From Erythrocercus mccallii (taxonomy: Eukaryota > Chordata > Aves > Passeriformes > Dicruridae), in assembly GCA_013397435.1 (NCBI GenBank), contig VZRG01000202.1, positions 521,804-585,803 of the forward strand: 64,000 nt of DNA. The letters are read 5' to 3'. The first letter of the stretch is position 1, and every line of letters starts with the position of its first letter. Below are positions 63,472-64,000 of the stretch, in pieces. A program made the translations under genes and the position numbers. Below the pieces are notes generated by a model, which was not told the origin of the DNA, made no database searches, and saw only the letters and a program-made list of their open reading frames with translations.

Positions 63472-63561
63472 CTAAAAAGATGATGGGGAAATTTCTTTGG
63501 GTGAAAAGATGGGGAAATTTTTAAGGATAAAAAGATTCGTCCTAAAAAGATGATGGGGAAA
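63472..63561 (+). repeat. Local 70-bp direct duplication
   Basis: CTAAAAAGATGATGGGGAAA occurs exactly at 63472-63491 and 63542-63561, a spacing of 70 bp. Between them GAAAAGATGGGGAAATTT at about 63503-63520 is a third, partial copy. The pattern suggests stepwise tandem duplication of a short purine-rich word. Confidence 0.85.
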
Positions 63562-63659
63562 ATAATATTAATTACACTCATAATATAATTATTAATAAAA
63601 ATAAGAATAGTATCGAGTAGCAGTAGTAGTCATAATGGTGATGATGATGATTTTTATGA

Positions 63660-64000
63660 TAGTTAGGAGCCTGGGGGTCCTCCACAGAGAGCAGGTGGAT
63701 CTCTGCTCCACCACGAACCTCCATGGGCTGCTGGGACACAGCTGCTTTGCCATGGTCTGCACCACAGGCTGCAGGGGAATCTCTGCTCTGGCACCTGGGA
63801 TACTTCTCTGACCTTTATGTCTGCAGGGTTGATTCACATATACTCTCTCTCCTATCTCCTCTGGCTCTGCAATAACTTTTTTCCCTTTCCTAAACATGCT
63901 ATCAGATATTTGCATTACTACCATCGGTGATGGGCTCATCCTTGGCCAAGGGTGGGTCCTACTAGGAGATGGATAGCATTGACTCTGTTGGACAGTGTGG
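63660..64000. mobile_element. Interspersed avian repeat fragment, probably ERV-derived
   Basis: A sudden switch to GC-richer sequence with CTGCTCCACCACGAACCTCC, ATGGGCTGCTGGGACAC, GCCATGGTCTGCACCAC, GGCTGCAGGGGAATCTCTGC, TCTGGCACCTGG and TGATGGGCTCATCCTTGGCC stretches. I recall near-identical text repeated widely in bird genomes, most likely from an endogenous retrovirus, but cannot name the family or be sure of the orientation. It continues past the right edge. A 115-aa frame on the - strand (63939-63592) overlaps it and has no domain I recognise. Confidence 0.5.

Noticed and set aside
1..64000. tRNA, rRNA or other structured RNA genes
   Set aside because: I looked for A/B-box pairs and ribosomal sequence by eye and saw none. 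Faint or decayed copies could be missed without a covariance-model search.

Overview
The window looks like non-coding DNA from a bird. It is AT-rich (roughly a third G+C by eye). It carries several fragments of CR1 LINEs with the typical avian 3' end, and LTRs of avian endogenous-retrovirus type. I recognised no Alu, L1 or other mammalian repeat, and no bacterial or viral gene layout. The organism call is inference from the repeats: a bird, and probably not a very compact genome region. I found no protein-coding gene I can name, no tRNA or rRNA gene, and no CRISPR array. The stretch could be intergenic or lie within a very long intron; the sequence alone does not decide.

Layout. 1-9.2 kb is unique AT-rich DNA with one decayed ERVL-type LTR fragment (about 1.06-1.30 kb). 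9.2-9.9 kb is the sharpest composition change: an ERV LTR on the + strand (about 9.30-9.74 kb) with CCAAT-type boxes and an AATAAA signal, plus an open frame that runs out of it. At 10.43-10.72 kb, on the - strand, is the most protein-like unexplained open frame. 14.785-14.959 kb is an assembly gap of 175 Ns. 15.48-15.62 kb is a perfect 8-bp pyrimidine repeat. 22.1-23.0 kb holds three unusual sequences: an AT palindrome, a 22-bp perfect palindrome with a POU-type core, and a small CpG-containing minisatellite. CR1 pieces lie near 23.6, 28.5-29.0 (-), 30.5 (+), 32.5-33.2 (-), 39.3-40.5 (+, with decayed reverse transcriptase), 49.3-49.8 (+) and 56.6-57.2 kb (+). ERVL-type LTRs of one family lie at 1.06-1.30 (-), 31.23-31.65 (-), 44.52-45.07 (+, essentially full length) and 60.19-60.43 kb (-). 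A further interspersed-repeat fragment runs off the right edge from about 63.66 kb.

The recognised elements are old, broken retroelements with no intact gene, so there is no working pathway to describe. The items most worth checking are the - strand open frame at 10.4-10.7 kb, the palindromes near 18.1, 22.7 and 55.9 kb, and the LTR-derived open frame at 9.57-9.85 kb. I did not find convincing evidence of a new biological system.
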